Notes under the pieces: generated by a model
The model's input: the letters and a program-made list of their open reading frames with translations, nothing else
Database searches by the model: none
What the model was told of the DNA's origin: nothing
Translations under genes and position numbers: made by a program
In this document: positions 35,138-43,330 of the stretch, one piece after another
Layout: each line of letters starts with the position of its first letter
How positions within the stretch are numbered: the stretch's first letter is position 1
NCBI GenBank assembly: GCA_964454745.1
Contig: CAYVUI010000008.1
Span: 1 to 58,704, forward strand
Origin: CAYVUI01 sp964454745
Lineage (GTDB): Bacteria; Planctomycetota; Phycisphaerae; Sedimentisphaerales; Anaerohalosphaeraceae
DNA: 58,704 nucleotides
Direction: 5' to 3'

Positions 35138-37705
35138 TCACAATCCAGGCCCGACCAGGCGGAACTTGTGCGTTTTTCGTTTCTCTCCGGGGGTATCCAG
35201 CGAAACGGAGTAACTCCGCGACCACTGGCCCGCCTGCGAATCATAATCACTTTGCCAGAAATCCCGGCCGTGCACGGACTGGTCAATTTCATTCCACTTG
35301 CCGCCCTCGAATCGCTCAAAGCGATATCCCCGGTAATCACGTAATCCCATAAACGTCATGGGCACATAGCCCAGCCCGCCGGTCACCTCAAACTCGATGC
35401 CGCCTTTGGCCTGAATCTCAACTGGGTATTCGCAGATCAACTCACCCTTATGCACTTTCACATCCAGGTCATTGCCCACCGCCTCACGATGCACCAACTG
35501 CCAACTGTCGGGGTTCGCTTCAAGGGCCGCCTTTAGCCCGGCGTTAGGTCCGTAATAGTCCTTCGCATACTGGGGCAGGATGACATACACCAGCTTGGCC
35601 TCGACGTAATCGCCCGCCTTTAGCTCCGTAACATCCCCGGGTACGGACAACTCGACATTCGCGCTGGGCACCCTGCCGTTTTCCGTCCCATACACGCTTG
35701 CGTAAGGCATATCGTTTTGCTTTCCGCCCAGGCGTGCCTTGTATTGCCGAATCACCAGGCCGCGATTCGCCCACGCGCCAAACTTTGATTTATCCCTCGA
35801 GTTGCCCTCATGCAGTGAAAACCACGGCGTATCGCCCTCGCACGGCATCGCCACCCGGCTGTACTTCAATCCGCCCTTAACCGGTGCCCACTGCTCAATC
35901 AGGCCCTTTGCATTGCCGCGGGCCATCTTTTCAAAACTGTGGTTGTTGTATCCATCCGCCCCCAACTGGAAAAACGCGACACGATGACCGCCGCCTTTCG
36001 CATCCGCGCTGACCTTCAGGTCTTCCTTTACGTCATACCGAATCGTGTACACACCGCGGACAATATCCTCCGAGCGGTAAATCTGTGTCCGGCAGCGAAA
36101 ATCCACCTTCCCGTCGGCCCCCTCTCCCGCGTAGGTCACATCCGTAACCACCGGGCAGTATTTCTCGTAACAGGTTTTCACATCCTCGTTATAGACCAGC
36201 TCGCCCTCGCCGTCCCAGCAGCAAAAGAAATTCCCGCCGCCAACGTTATTGGTCCAGTTCCACTTCACCGGCCGGTCCTTCTTCATCGCGTAGACCATCA
36301 GCGGGCGAACATCGTCGATCATCGAGCGGTCGAGGTTCATATCCGGGTCATACGTAATCGATTCGCCCCAGGCCCCGATCGCGCACTGGTCCCAAAGCTG
36401 GTTGCCCCGGTCCGGGAATTTACCCCAGCCAACCAGGCAAAGCTGCGCGTGCGACGCCGCGGGAAGCCCGCCCCACAGCGGTCCGACACTGGTATAATTG
36501 AGCTTTAAAACTTCTTTCGCAGGAACCGTCACTATACTGCTGCCGCGGTACCAGGGATTCTTACAGAAACGATTTTCTCCGGCATTGTGCCAGTTCTTGC
36601 TAAGCTGGACCGGAATGCCCAGGCCATAGCCGCTTTCGTCACAAAGCATCGCAGAGATACCGGTAATCGCAAAGACCTTGCCGTCTTTTAAAAACCGCAT
36701 ACGAGCCCGGCGGCTTTTCGACGACATATTACTCAGCCGAAGCTCGACCCGTTCGATCCGGTCATTGCACTCCTGTTTGGAATCTTCGCAGTCGTCATTG
36801 AGAAGCTCAACCTCATAAGCTCCATATCTCCGGTTGTATCGGGCATTGATCCTGCTTAACTCGGGCTTGCTCTGTCGGGCAGTAATGCGGACAGGTAATG
36901 TCTCCGCCTGGCGGATGTCATCGAGCCTTGATGCGCAGTCACCGGCCACTGGGTACACGATCAGCGCAGCGGACTTTTCCTCACCGGCCTTCCAGCTTCC
37001 CGCCTCCATGCGAAGAGTGCAAACGGAATCTTTCGAATTGCATTGCAGTTTCGCACCGCAGCCGTCCGTGACAAAGACATATCCCTTTTCGCGATTTGTA
37101 TCCGCAAGGGCCTGAAAATCCCCCGAACCGATGAGCGTTGAGAAAACGCTCTCCAGGTCCAGTTCCAACACAAGGAAACCGTCCTGTATTTCATTTTTGG
37201 GCGTAAAATAGAGGACAAACGTAACCCGGTCCGGCCAGGCGGCGATCTCAAGGTACATCTCGCCTTCCGGAGCCCCTTTTTCCAGCCGGATATCCTCGAG
37301 CCAGCGCCGCTGATAGTACCTGCCGCTCTCGATGAGCATGCAGTTGCCGCGGTTGCCGGGCGTATTGGTCGCCTGGTACCCTTTTCCTTTGCTTCCTATG
37401 ATACAGCGAAGCTGCGATTTCGGAAGGCTTTGAATCAGGCGGTTATCGCCGGTTAATGCCTCCGGCTGGGAAGGAGAATTTCCAATCGGACCAAAATTCA
37501 GCAACTCGAAATCGTCATAATCAAACGAAAGGCCCAAGTGACTGGTCTGGATATTGAATACCTGGTCCGCATGGCGGAAACCATTTTGCCACCACATGTA
37601 GGTATAATCGCCCGCGGGCTCAAAAACTTCCGGAGAAACAGACGAGAAAGCCGTGCAAACAACACAACATGCCGCTATGATTACATGGACTAACATTTTA
37701 TTCAT
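35138..37705 (-). CDS. Large secreted protein of unrecognised family (paralogue A)
   Basis: An 855-aa exported protein with a signal peptide (MLVHVIIAACCVVCTAFSS). It aligns along nearly its whole length with the first 850 residues of the 39673-43092 product. Shared blocks include DYTYMWW, FNIQTS-GLSFDYDDFE, AAWPDR, PVQLSKNWHN, GNQLW, RGVY, TPWFSLHE, GAWANRGLVIR, AGDY-EA and VHG-DFWQ. It has many Trp, Tyr and paired Cys residues and looks beta-rich. I do not recognise a CAZy or Pfam family. Unlike its paralogue it lacks LamG and dockerin-like parts. Its place among sulfatases and glycosidases suggests a role on the same glycan. ATG 37705 follows a weak GAG; GTG 37711 is possible. Confidence 0.7.
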   Translation of the reverse strand: MNKMLVHVIIAACCVVCTAFSSVSPEVFEPAGDYTYMWWQNGFRHADQVFNIQTSHLGLSFDYDDFELLNFGPIGNSPSQPEALTGDNRLIQSLPKSQLRCIIGSKGKGYQATNTPGNRGNCMLIESGRYYQRRWLEDIRLEKGAPEGEMYLEIAAWPDRVTFVLYFTPKNEIQDGFLVLELDLESVFSTLIGSGDFQALADTNREKGYVFVTDGCGAKLQCNSKDSVCTLRMEAGSWKAGEEKSAALIVYPVAGDCASRLDDIRQAETLPVRITARQSKPELSRINARYNRRYGAYEVELLNDDCEDSKQECNDRIERVELRLSNMSSKSRRARMRFLKDGKVFAITGISAMLCDESGYGLGIPVQLSKNWHNAGENRFCKNPWYRGSSIVTVPAKEVLKLNYTSVGPLWGGLPAASHAQLCLVGWGKFPDRGNQLWDQCAIGAWGESITYDPDMNLDRSMIDDVRPLMVYAMKKDRPVKWNWTNNVGGGNFFCCWDGEGELVYNEDVKTCYEKYCPVVTDVTYAGEGADGKVDFRCRTQIYRSEDIVRGVYTIRYDVKEDLKVSADAKGGGHRVAFFQLGADGYNNHSFEKMARGNAKGLIEQWAPVKGGLKYSRVAMPCEGDTPWFSLHEGNSRDKSKFGAWANRGLVIRQYKARLGGKQNDMPYASVYGTENGRVPSANVELSVPGDVTELKAGDYVEAKLVYVILPQYAKDYYGPNAGLKAALEANPDSWQLVHREAVGNDLDVKVHKGELICEYPVEIQAKGGIEFEVTGGLGYVPMTFMGLRDYRGYRFERFEGGKWNEIDQSVHGRDFWQSDYDSQAGQWSRSYSVSLDTPGEKRKTHKFRLVGPGL

Positions 37706-37775
37706 ATACACTCGCTGCTCGAAAAAGTATCAGTTCCCCCAAAACATACCACAAGACACGTCAACGTGAAATGGA

Positions 37776-37785
37776 ATATCACGAC
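37776..37785 (-). promoter_or_regulatory. Possible single XylR half-site
   Basis: ATATCACGAC, followed by TTGC, resembles the distal half at 33599 and the one at 22232. No good partner lies 21 bp away, so it is offered as a half-site only. Confidence 0.25.
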
Positions 37786-37810
37786 TTGCTTTTATCATTT
37801 TCCGACAGCT

Positions 37811-39646
37811 TTACTCGATGATGTTCTCCCGCCAGGCACTGCATATGTGTGCATAATCCTTCAGGTTCACGCTGCCGTCCTTGTTGATATCCGCGCCGTT
37901 TCGCCAGTTGTTGCTTTCATCGCAGCCGGTCGCGTTCCAGTTCGCGATCAGCAGGACCAAATCCTCGCAATCCACCCCGCCGCTGTTGATATCGCCGGGC
38001 AATCGCGGAGAACGGACCAGTTCAATGCCGTCATTGGTCTTGAGGTTGCCGGTATACTGCCGCTTGAAAGGATTATTCCAGTGCTCATGCACGCCGAGGC
38101 TATCCATAGCGATGAAATCTCCCTCGGGGTCATAAAATGCATTCGAGGGCGGCGCATCGGCCTGGGCCGCTTCGTGCAGAAAATTATCCACCGTATCGCC
38201 GGCGTTGATTACATTGGAATACTCCTGGATCGTCGGTTCGGACCGAATGAAATCCAAAGCAACCGAATCGATCGCAACCGGGTCCTGCGAGGCCAGCAGG
38301 CTCGATGGCCAGCCATCGTCATCACAGAAGGGCTTGCTTTGCCATTTACAATTTGCGGATAAAACATAGCCCTGGGCATTGGCGGCGAAAAGGCCGTCCA
38401 CCAGGTAAAGGATCGTCTTGCCCCCGAGCTGCTCATGACCCATCAGGTCTACCAGTGCATTGTACGTCCCCATCGGCCGCTGGTAACATTCCCACAGGGC
38501 GTTGCCGATATTGAAATCATGCACCGCGATATACGGGTGCACGCCGGCGTTCTTGGGCACCTGGATCGGGGTGCCGCCGGGCTGGGCATCGGCAAGGAAA
38601 CTGCCGAAATGGTTTTTCGCGCACACGGTGATCCCCGCAAGGCTATGGCCCTTGAGGCTGGCCAGGTTGATGAAATAATCGGCCCCGGTGATGCAGGTGG
38701 GGATATATGCAGGGCTGCCGCCGCCGACCTCGGTCGGGTTCTGCAGGTCATCGGACCAGTGAATCTGGGCGGTCATATCTTTTTGCACCTGCTCCCTGCC
38801 GTCGCCGCCGTAAAAGTCCGCAAAGTGGAGATCGGGAAATTCCGCCTTGCAGGGATTGAATATTGGATCGGGAACACAGCGGGACGCATCGAAGAAAGTA
38901 ATGCAGTCCGCATCGACGCCGGCCTGGTACACAAGCTGCCTTGCAAGGGCTAAAACCACCTGCGGCGCAATGAAGGTGCCGTTTTCATCATAATCGTGCT
39001 GCTGGGCCTTGTTGAGATTGAGCTTGATGACAATTTTCTCCCCCGCCTGGTAGCCGACATCCCCGTAACCTTTGGACTGGTTGTGGTACCGGAAAATCCG
39101 GTCCCAGGCCTGGGCATCATACGCCGCTTCGGTCATATCGATGATTGTATCCGAGAGCATCTGGTCCACGCGGGCCTGGTCGATAGAATCCCACCACTTG
39201 CCGGTAGCGCCATCCCAGCTTGTCGCATCGGGGTCATAGTTCCAGACGACCCGGCCGGGAAAGATACCGCGTCCGGTGCCGATCGGGGTCAGCGGGGCAT
39301 CCGCGGGGACATACCAGCTTCCGTCGCCGCCAAAGCTAAGCGGACAGTTATGCGAAACCGGGATACTGATCGCCATAAACGCCACCCCCAGGAAAAAGAC
39401 CGCACCCAGCACCCGGCCGCTTTTGAGCAGAAATTGCGCCCGCTTGGCCGCCGCGGCCGTTCCGGCAAGCCCGAACAGCCAGATCACGAAACTTGACGCA
39501 ATCGGGAACGCCACCCGCTGGCAGGGATATGTCGCCCGGCTGGGCTTGGGGATCACACGGACCAAAAACCACATCAACGCGAAAAAGCCGGTAATCGGCA
39601 TCAGCCAGAAATACCATTTACTTGTAATGCGGTGTTTCTTTTCCAT
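37811..39646 (-). CDS. DUF362 protein with membrane anchor and dockerin-like tail
   Basis: A 611-aa protein. Three hydrophobic segments lie at the N-terminus (WYFWLMPITGFFALMWFLV, FPIASSFVIWLFGLAGT, VLGAVFFLGVAFMAIS). A DUF362-type domain follows, with IKLNLNK, ITGADYFINLASLKGHSLAGITVCAKNHFGS and SQDPVAIDSVALDFI. The end carries two adjacent dockerin-like motifs, DINSGGVDCEDLVLLIANW and DINKDGSVNLKDYAHICSAW. DUF362 function is unknown. The ATG at 39646 has AGGAGG 8 bases upstream. It sits 26 bp after the 1139-aa gene and before its paralogue, so it is probably in their transcript. Confidence 0.85.
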   Translation of the reverse strand: MEKKHRITSKWYFWLMPITGFFALMWFLVRVIPKPSRATYPCQRVAFPIASSFVIWLFGLAGTAAAAKRAQFLLKSGRVLGAVFFLGVAFMAISIPVSHNCPLSFGGDGSWYVPADAPLTPIGTGRGIFPGRVVWNYDPDATSWDGATGKWWDSIDQARVDQMLSDTIIDMTEAAYDAQAWDRIFRYHNQSKGYGDVGYQAGEKIVIKLNLNKAQQHDYDENGTFIAPQVVLALARQLVYQAGVDADCITFFDASRCVPDPIFNPCKAEFPDLHFADFYGGDGREQVQKDMTAQIHWSDDLQNPTEVGGGSPAYIPTCITGADYFINLASLKGHSLAGITVCAKNHFGSFLADAQPGGTPIQVPKNAGVHPYIAVHDFNIGNALWECYQRPMGTYNALVDLMGHEQLGGKTILYLVDGLFAANAQGYVLSANCKWQSKPFCDDDGWPSSLLASQDPVAIDSVALDFIRSEPTIQEYSNVINAGDTVDNFLHEAAQADAPPSNAFYDPEGDFIAMDSLGVHEHWNNPFKRQYTGNLKTNDGIELVRSPRLPGDINSGGVDCEDLVLLIANWNATGCDESNNWRNGADINKDGSVNLKDYAHICSAWRENIIE

Positions 39647-39672
39647 TTTTGACACCTCCTTATGTGCGTATA

Positions 39673-42600
39673 TTATATGCCATAAAGCCAGTCAAATGCA
39701 AGCCTGTAAAAATCCAGGAAGTCCACCTTGCAGTCGCCCGTCAGGTCCGCCTGGATCTGATCACATCCAACCTGGTCTTGTCCCTCATAGATGTTCCATA
39801 TCTCCGCGGCATTGAGTTCAATATTATAAATGCGGAAATCGTCGATTGCCCCCTCGTAATAGCCCCCGCCGCCGCCGGTGTAGGAACCGATATTAAACTC
39901 CGTAATGCCGGTAAGGTCGCGGATTTTCCCGCTGCCGTTGTGCCAGATCTGACCGTTAAGATAGATCCTCATATTTCCTGTCGCGGTATTTTTGGTAAAC
40001 GCCCAGTGATTCCACTTGCCCTCATAATCGCCGGGCTGGGCGTCTTTTAAGATCCGGTCGTAACCGCCGTCGGAATACCCGGCGTCAAAGATCACCCGTC
40101 CGTCTGTCCAGGGCAAATGGCAAAGCAGAATCCTCGATTGATCCGGGCCGTTGGCATGGAACACGACATCCTGGTTTTCAGGTTGCTCGGCCGGATCGCC
40201 GTAGACCCACAGGCATATACTCACCTGGTCGGTCAGCCCGGATACCGCCGAGACTGGGATGGAAACCGAAGTCGAACCGGTGAAATCCAGGGCATTATCC
40301 AGGTGTCCGCCAATCCAGTTAAAGCTTGTATTGACCTGGCCGTGCATAAGCAGGCCGGAAGAATCATACGCAGTGCTGCCGGCGGTTTCGTCAAACTTCC
40401 ACCAGCCAATGCATCGGTCCTGGAATGCCGGCTCGGTCTGGCCGTTCATCAGCCATTCGAGCGAGAGAATGCCGACATCCTCGATATTGATCCTCGCGTC
40501 ACAGTTTAAATCTGAAGGAACATACGATAAACACGAACCGCTCAGTCGGAACCGCCGTGTCGTGGGCACATCCGAGGCAGTGTCGAGCTTGACGCTGTAC
40601 GTCCTCGACCAGGTTTGCGAATCCGGATCGTAATTGCACTGCCAGAAGTCATTTCCGTGAACGGCCTGATCGACCGCAACCCAGTTCTCGTTGACATACT
40701 CCTCGAGCACGCAGTTCTCGTAATCACACAGATTCTCGAAGGTCATTGGTACATAGCCAAGCCCGCCGGTGATCTCAAACTCCAGGCCGTTGCACGCCCT
40801 GATCTGCACCGGGTACTCACGCAGCAGCTTTCCGTGGATCATGTTGATCTCAAGATCATTGCCGACCGCCTCGCGATGGATCATCTCCCAGCCGTCGGGG
40901 GTGCCTGTCAAAGCGGCCTCAAGCTCAGCATTGGGTCCGTAATAATCTCCCGCGTTTTGCGGCATAATCACATAAACAATCTCCGCTTCGAGGTAATCAC
41001 CGGCCACGAGCTGATTGATCGCATTGGGTACGCCCAGCTCCACGTTCGCGCTCGGGTACCCTCCGTTTTCAGTACCGTAGACACTCACATTCGGGATATC
41101 GTTCTCGACACCGCCGAGCCGTGCCTGGTATTTGCGGATTACAAGCCCCCGGTTCGCCCACGCGCCGTAAAGCGAAGTATCATTCGAGTTCGCCTCATGC
41201 AGCGAGAACCACGGTGTCTGCCCCGTGCAGGGAATTGCGACACGGCTGTAGCTGTTGCCGCCTTTTACAGGCGACCACTCTTCGATCAGGCCGTCGGCAT
41301 TGCCGCGGGCTATCTTCTCAAAATTGTGATTGTTGTAATTGTCTGCACCCAACTGGAAAAACGCGATCCGCCGGTTGTTGCCCGAAGGGGTCGCGTCCAC
41401 CGGGATCGCACTGGTTACATCGTATCGCATTCGGTATACGCCGCGAACGATGTCGTCGGTACGGTAGACCTGGGTCGTACATTGCATTTCAATCGCCCCG
41501 CCGCCGCCCTGGCCGGCGTAAGTCACCTCCGTCAGCACCGGGCAGTACTTCTTATACTGCGTCCGCATGCGGCTGTTGTATTTGCGGTTGCCGTAGGAGT
41601 CCCAGTAACACAGGAAATCCGCCCCGCCAACGTTATTGGTCCACGTCCATTTTTCCGGCGTATCCCGGTCCTTGGCGTAGACCATCACCGGCCGAACATC
41701 GTCGATCATCGCCCTGCCCAGGTTCACATCCGGATCATACGTAATCGACTCGCCCCAGCTGCCAATCGCGGATTCCTCCCAGAGCTGGTTGCCCCGGTCC
41801 GCGACATCCGACCAGCCGATCAGGCATAGCTGAGCATGCGAGGCCGCCGCGACACCGCCCCAGTGGGTCCCAACGCTTGTATAATTCAGGTCCACCGTCG
41901 TCTGCGCAGGGATCGTCAGCATCGTCGCCCCGCGAAACCAAGTAAATTCGTCAAACCGGTGCAGATCACCGTTGTGCCAGTTCTTGCTAAGCTGGACCGG
42001 TATCCCCAGCGGCACATACTGATCGTCACAGAGCATCGCCGAAAGCCCCGTCACCTGGCAGACATTGCCCTGTTTATAGAAACTCAGCCGGATTTCCCGC
42101 GGCTGGGTGTCCGGATTGGTCACCGAAAAATTGACCCGTTCGATCCGGTTATTTCCGCTTTCGCTATAGGATCCGCAACTGTCATTGCGAAGGCCGACAT
42201 GATACCAGCCGTATCGCTTCTGGTAGTAACTGGGCAGCCCCCGCACGATGGGTTTGACCTGCTGGGCGTTAATGGTAAGCAGGCTCGATTCCGCATTTGC
42301 GATATTTCCGATCTGTCCGCTGCAATTATCAGCCACCGGGTAGACAATCAGGGCGACTGCCTGCTCGATCCCGGCCTGCCAGCTGGCGATATCCAGGTGC
42401 AGCGTACACTTACTCGCGATGCCGTCACAGGTAATTTGCGCGCCCGAATGGTCCGAGGTAAAGATGTAACCTGAGTTGGCACCGTTGGTTAGGGCCTTGA
42501 CGGTGCCGGATGTCAGCTCATTGGAAAACGCGGATTCAAGGTCCAGCTCGATCTCTAATGCCCCATTGGTCACCGCGGCATCGGGTTTGAAATACAGGAC

Positions 42601-43092
42601 AAAGCTGATCCGGTCCGGCCAGGCGGCAATTTCGAGGTTCATCTGCCCGGCCGGGGCCCCGCTTTCAACGGTGATATCATCTAACCATCTACGCTGGAAG
42701 TACTTACCGCTCTCAACGAGCATGCAGCTCGACTTGCCCTGATCGGCGGAAACTGCGTCATAAAGCGACCCGCCCGCTCCAATACTGCACCGCAGCCCCG
42801 CAGCAGGCAGGCTGTCGATGAGACTGTTATCCTGCGTTAAGGCCTGGTTTTCGTCGGGAGGATTGAGAATCGGGCCAAAAGTGAGGATCTCAAAATCGTC
42901 ATAATCAAAGGAAAGCCCGAAACGGCTGGTCTGAATATTGAAAATTTCCCCAGAATCGCGGAATCCGCTGGCCCACCACATGTAGGTATAATCCGCAGTA
43001 TTATCCCAAAGCAGTGGATTTTGCGTAGCAAACAAGGAAAAACACAAAAAAAATGCCGTAAGAAAGGGTACCCAGAGGTTTTCTTTTTTCAT
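39673..43092 (-). CDS. Large secreted protein of unrecognised family (paralogue B) with LamG and split dockerin
   Basis: An 1139-aa exported protein (signal LWVPFLTAFFLCFSLFA). Residues about 25-850 are homologous to paralogue A, with strict conservation of FNIQTS, GLSFDYDDFE, LSKNWHN, YNNH-FEK-ARGNA-GLIE, TPWFSLHE and GAWANRGLVIR. A dockerin-like motif (DLNCDARINIEDV) follows near 860, then a LamG jelly-roll (about 880-1100, CIGWWKFDETAG ... IDDFRIYNIELNAAE) closely resembling that of the GH141-like protein. A second motif (DLTGDCKVDFLDF) ends it. The start at 43092 is favoured by GAGG 5 bases upstream. TATAAT lies at 43136-43131. Several operator-like sites lie upstream. It heads a run of co-directional locus genes. 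Confidence 0.75.
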   Translation of the reverse strand: MKKENLWVPFLTAFFLCFSLFATQNPLLWDNTADYTYMWWASGFRDSGEIFNIQTSRFGLSFDYDDFEILTFGPILNPPDENQALTQDNSLIDSLPAAGLRCSIGAGGSLYDAVSADQGKSSCMLVESGKYFQRRWLDDITVESGAPAGQMNLEIAAWPDRISFVLYFKPDAAVTNGALEIELDLESAFSNELTSGTVKALTNGANSGYIFTSDHSGAQITCDGIASKCTLHLDIASWQAGIEQAVALIVYPVADNCSGQIGNIANAESSLLTINAQQVKPIVRGLPSYYQKRYGWYHVGLRNDSCGSYSESGNNRIERVNFSVTNPDTQPREIRLSFYKQGNVCQVTGLSAMLCDDQYVPLGIPVQLSKNWHNGDLHRFDEFTWFRGATMLTIPAQTTVDLNYTSVGTHWGGVAAASHAQLCLIGWSDVADRGNQLWEESAIGSWGESITYDPDVNLGRAMIDDVRPVMVYAKDRDTPEKWTWTNNVGGADFLCYWDSYGNRKYNSRMRTQYKKYCPVLTEVTYAGQGGGGAIEMQCTTQVYRTDDIVRGVYRMRYDVTSAIPVDATPSGNNRRIAFFQLGADNYNNHNFEKIARGNADGLIEEWSPVKGGNSYSRVAIPCTGQTPWFSLHEANSNDTSLYGAWANRGLVIRKYQARLGGVENDIPNVSVYGTENGGYPSANVELGVPNAINQLVAGDYLEAEIVYVIMPQNAGDYYGPNAELEAALTGTPDGWEMIHREAVGNDLEINMIHGKLLREYPVQIRACNGLEFEITGGLGYVPMTFENLCDYENCVLEEYVNENWVAVDQAVHGNDFWQCNYDPDSQTWSRTYSVKLDTASDVPTTRRFRLSGSCLSYVPSDLNCDARINIEDVGILSLEWLMNGQTEPAFQDRCIGWWKFDETAGSTAYDSSGLLMHGQVNTSFNWIGGHLDNALDFTGSTSVSIPVSAVSGLTDQVSICLWVYGDPAEQPENQDVVFHANGPDQSRILLCHLPWTDGRVIFDAGYSDGGYDRILKDAQPGDYEGKWNHWAFTKNTATGNMRIYLNGQIWHNGSGKIRDLTGITEFNIGSYTGGGGGYYEGAIDDFRIYNIELNAAEIWNIYEGQDQVGCDQIQADLTGDCKVDFLDFYRLAFDWLYGI

Positions 43093-43164
43093 CATCACCT
43101 CATAACAAGCCAAAATCCCGGTTTTTACCTATTATACCAAAAATTCGGCTCGCAATGAAATGAC

Positions 43165-43195
43165 ATTTCCCGCAGTTCATTTACCATTATCCGAC
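43165..43195 (-). promoter_or_regulatory. Degenerate AraC/XylR-type operator upstream of paralogue B
   Basis: ATTATCCGAC (43186) and ATTTCCCGCA (43165) start 21 bp apart and keep the AT....CG pattern. TATAAT (43136-43131, minus) lies 38 bp from the proximal half. The TTACCATTATCCGAC context echoes TTACCATATTGCGAC at 33594. Confidence 0.45.
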
Positions 43196-43248
43196 GCGGT
43201 GAAAGCACCCGCCAATCCCTGATTTCGGACCTTGCAACTCCGCCTATT

Positions 43249-43325
43249 CTACAAATTTGTAGGCACATCGCCAAATTCATACAAATGTTTAATACAAATG
43301 TATGAAAAAAGCATACAAACGTATG
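43249..43325. promoter_or_regulatory. Cluster of TACA-type palindromes
   Basis: CTACAAATTTGTAG (43249-43262, perfect), ATACAAATGTAT (43292-43303) and CATACAAACGTATG (43312-43325), plus a half-site TTCATACAAATG at 43276. The 16-bp layout NCRTACANNYGTAYGA also fits the dyads at 8476 and 58601. It lies just after the UroD-like stop and upstream of paralogue B. Confidence 0.5.
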
Positions 43326-43330
43326 AATTT

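Noticed and set aside
37755..37785. A complete XylR operator upstream of paralogue A
   Set aside because: Only the half at 37776 fits; the position 21 bp away (GACACGTCAA) matches poorly.
43249..43325. CRISPR-like repeats from the repeated ATACAAATGTAT words
   Set aside because: Units are short, palindromic and unevenly spaced, with no spacers of constant length; they fit operators better.
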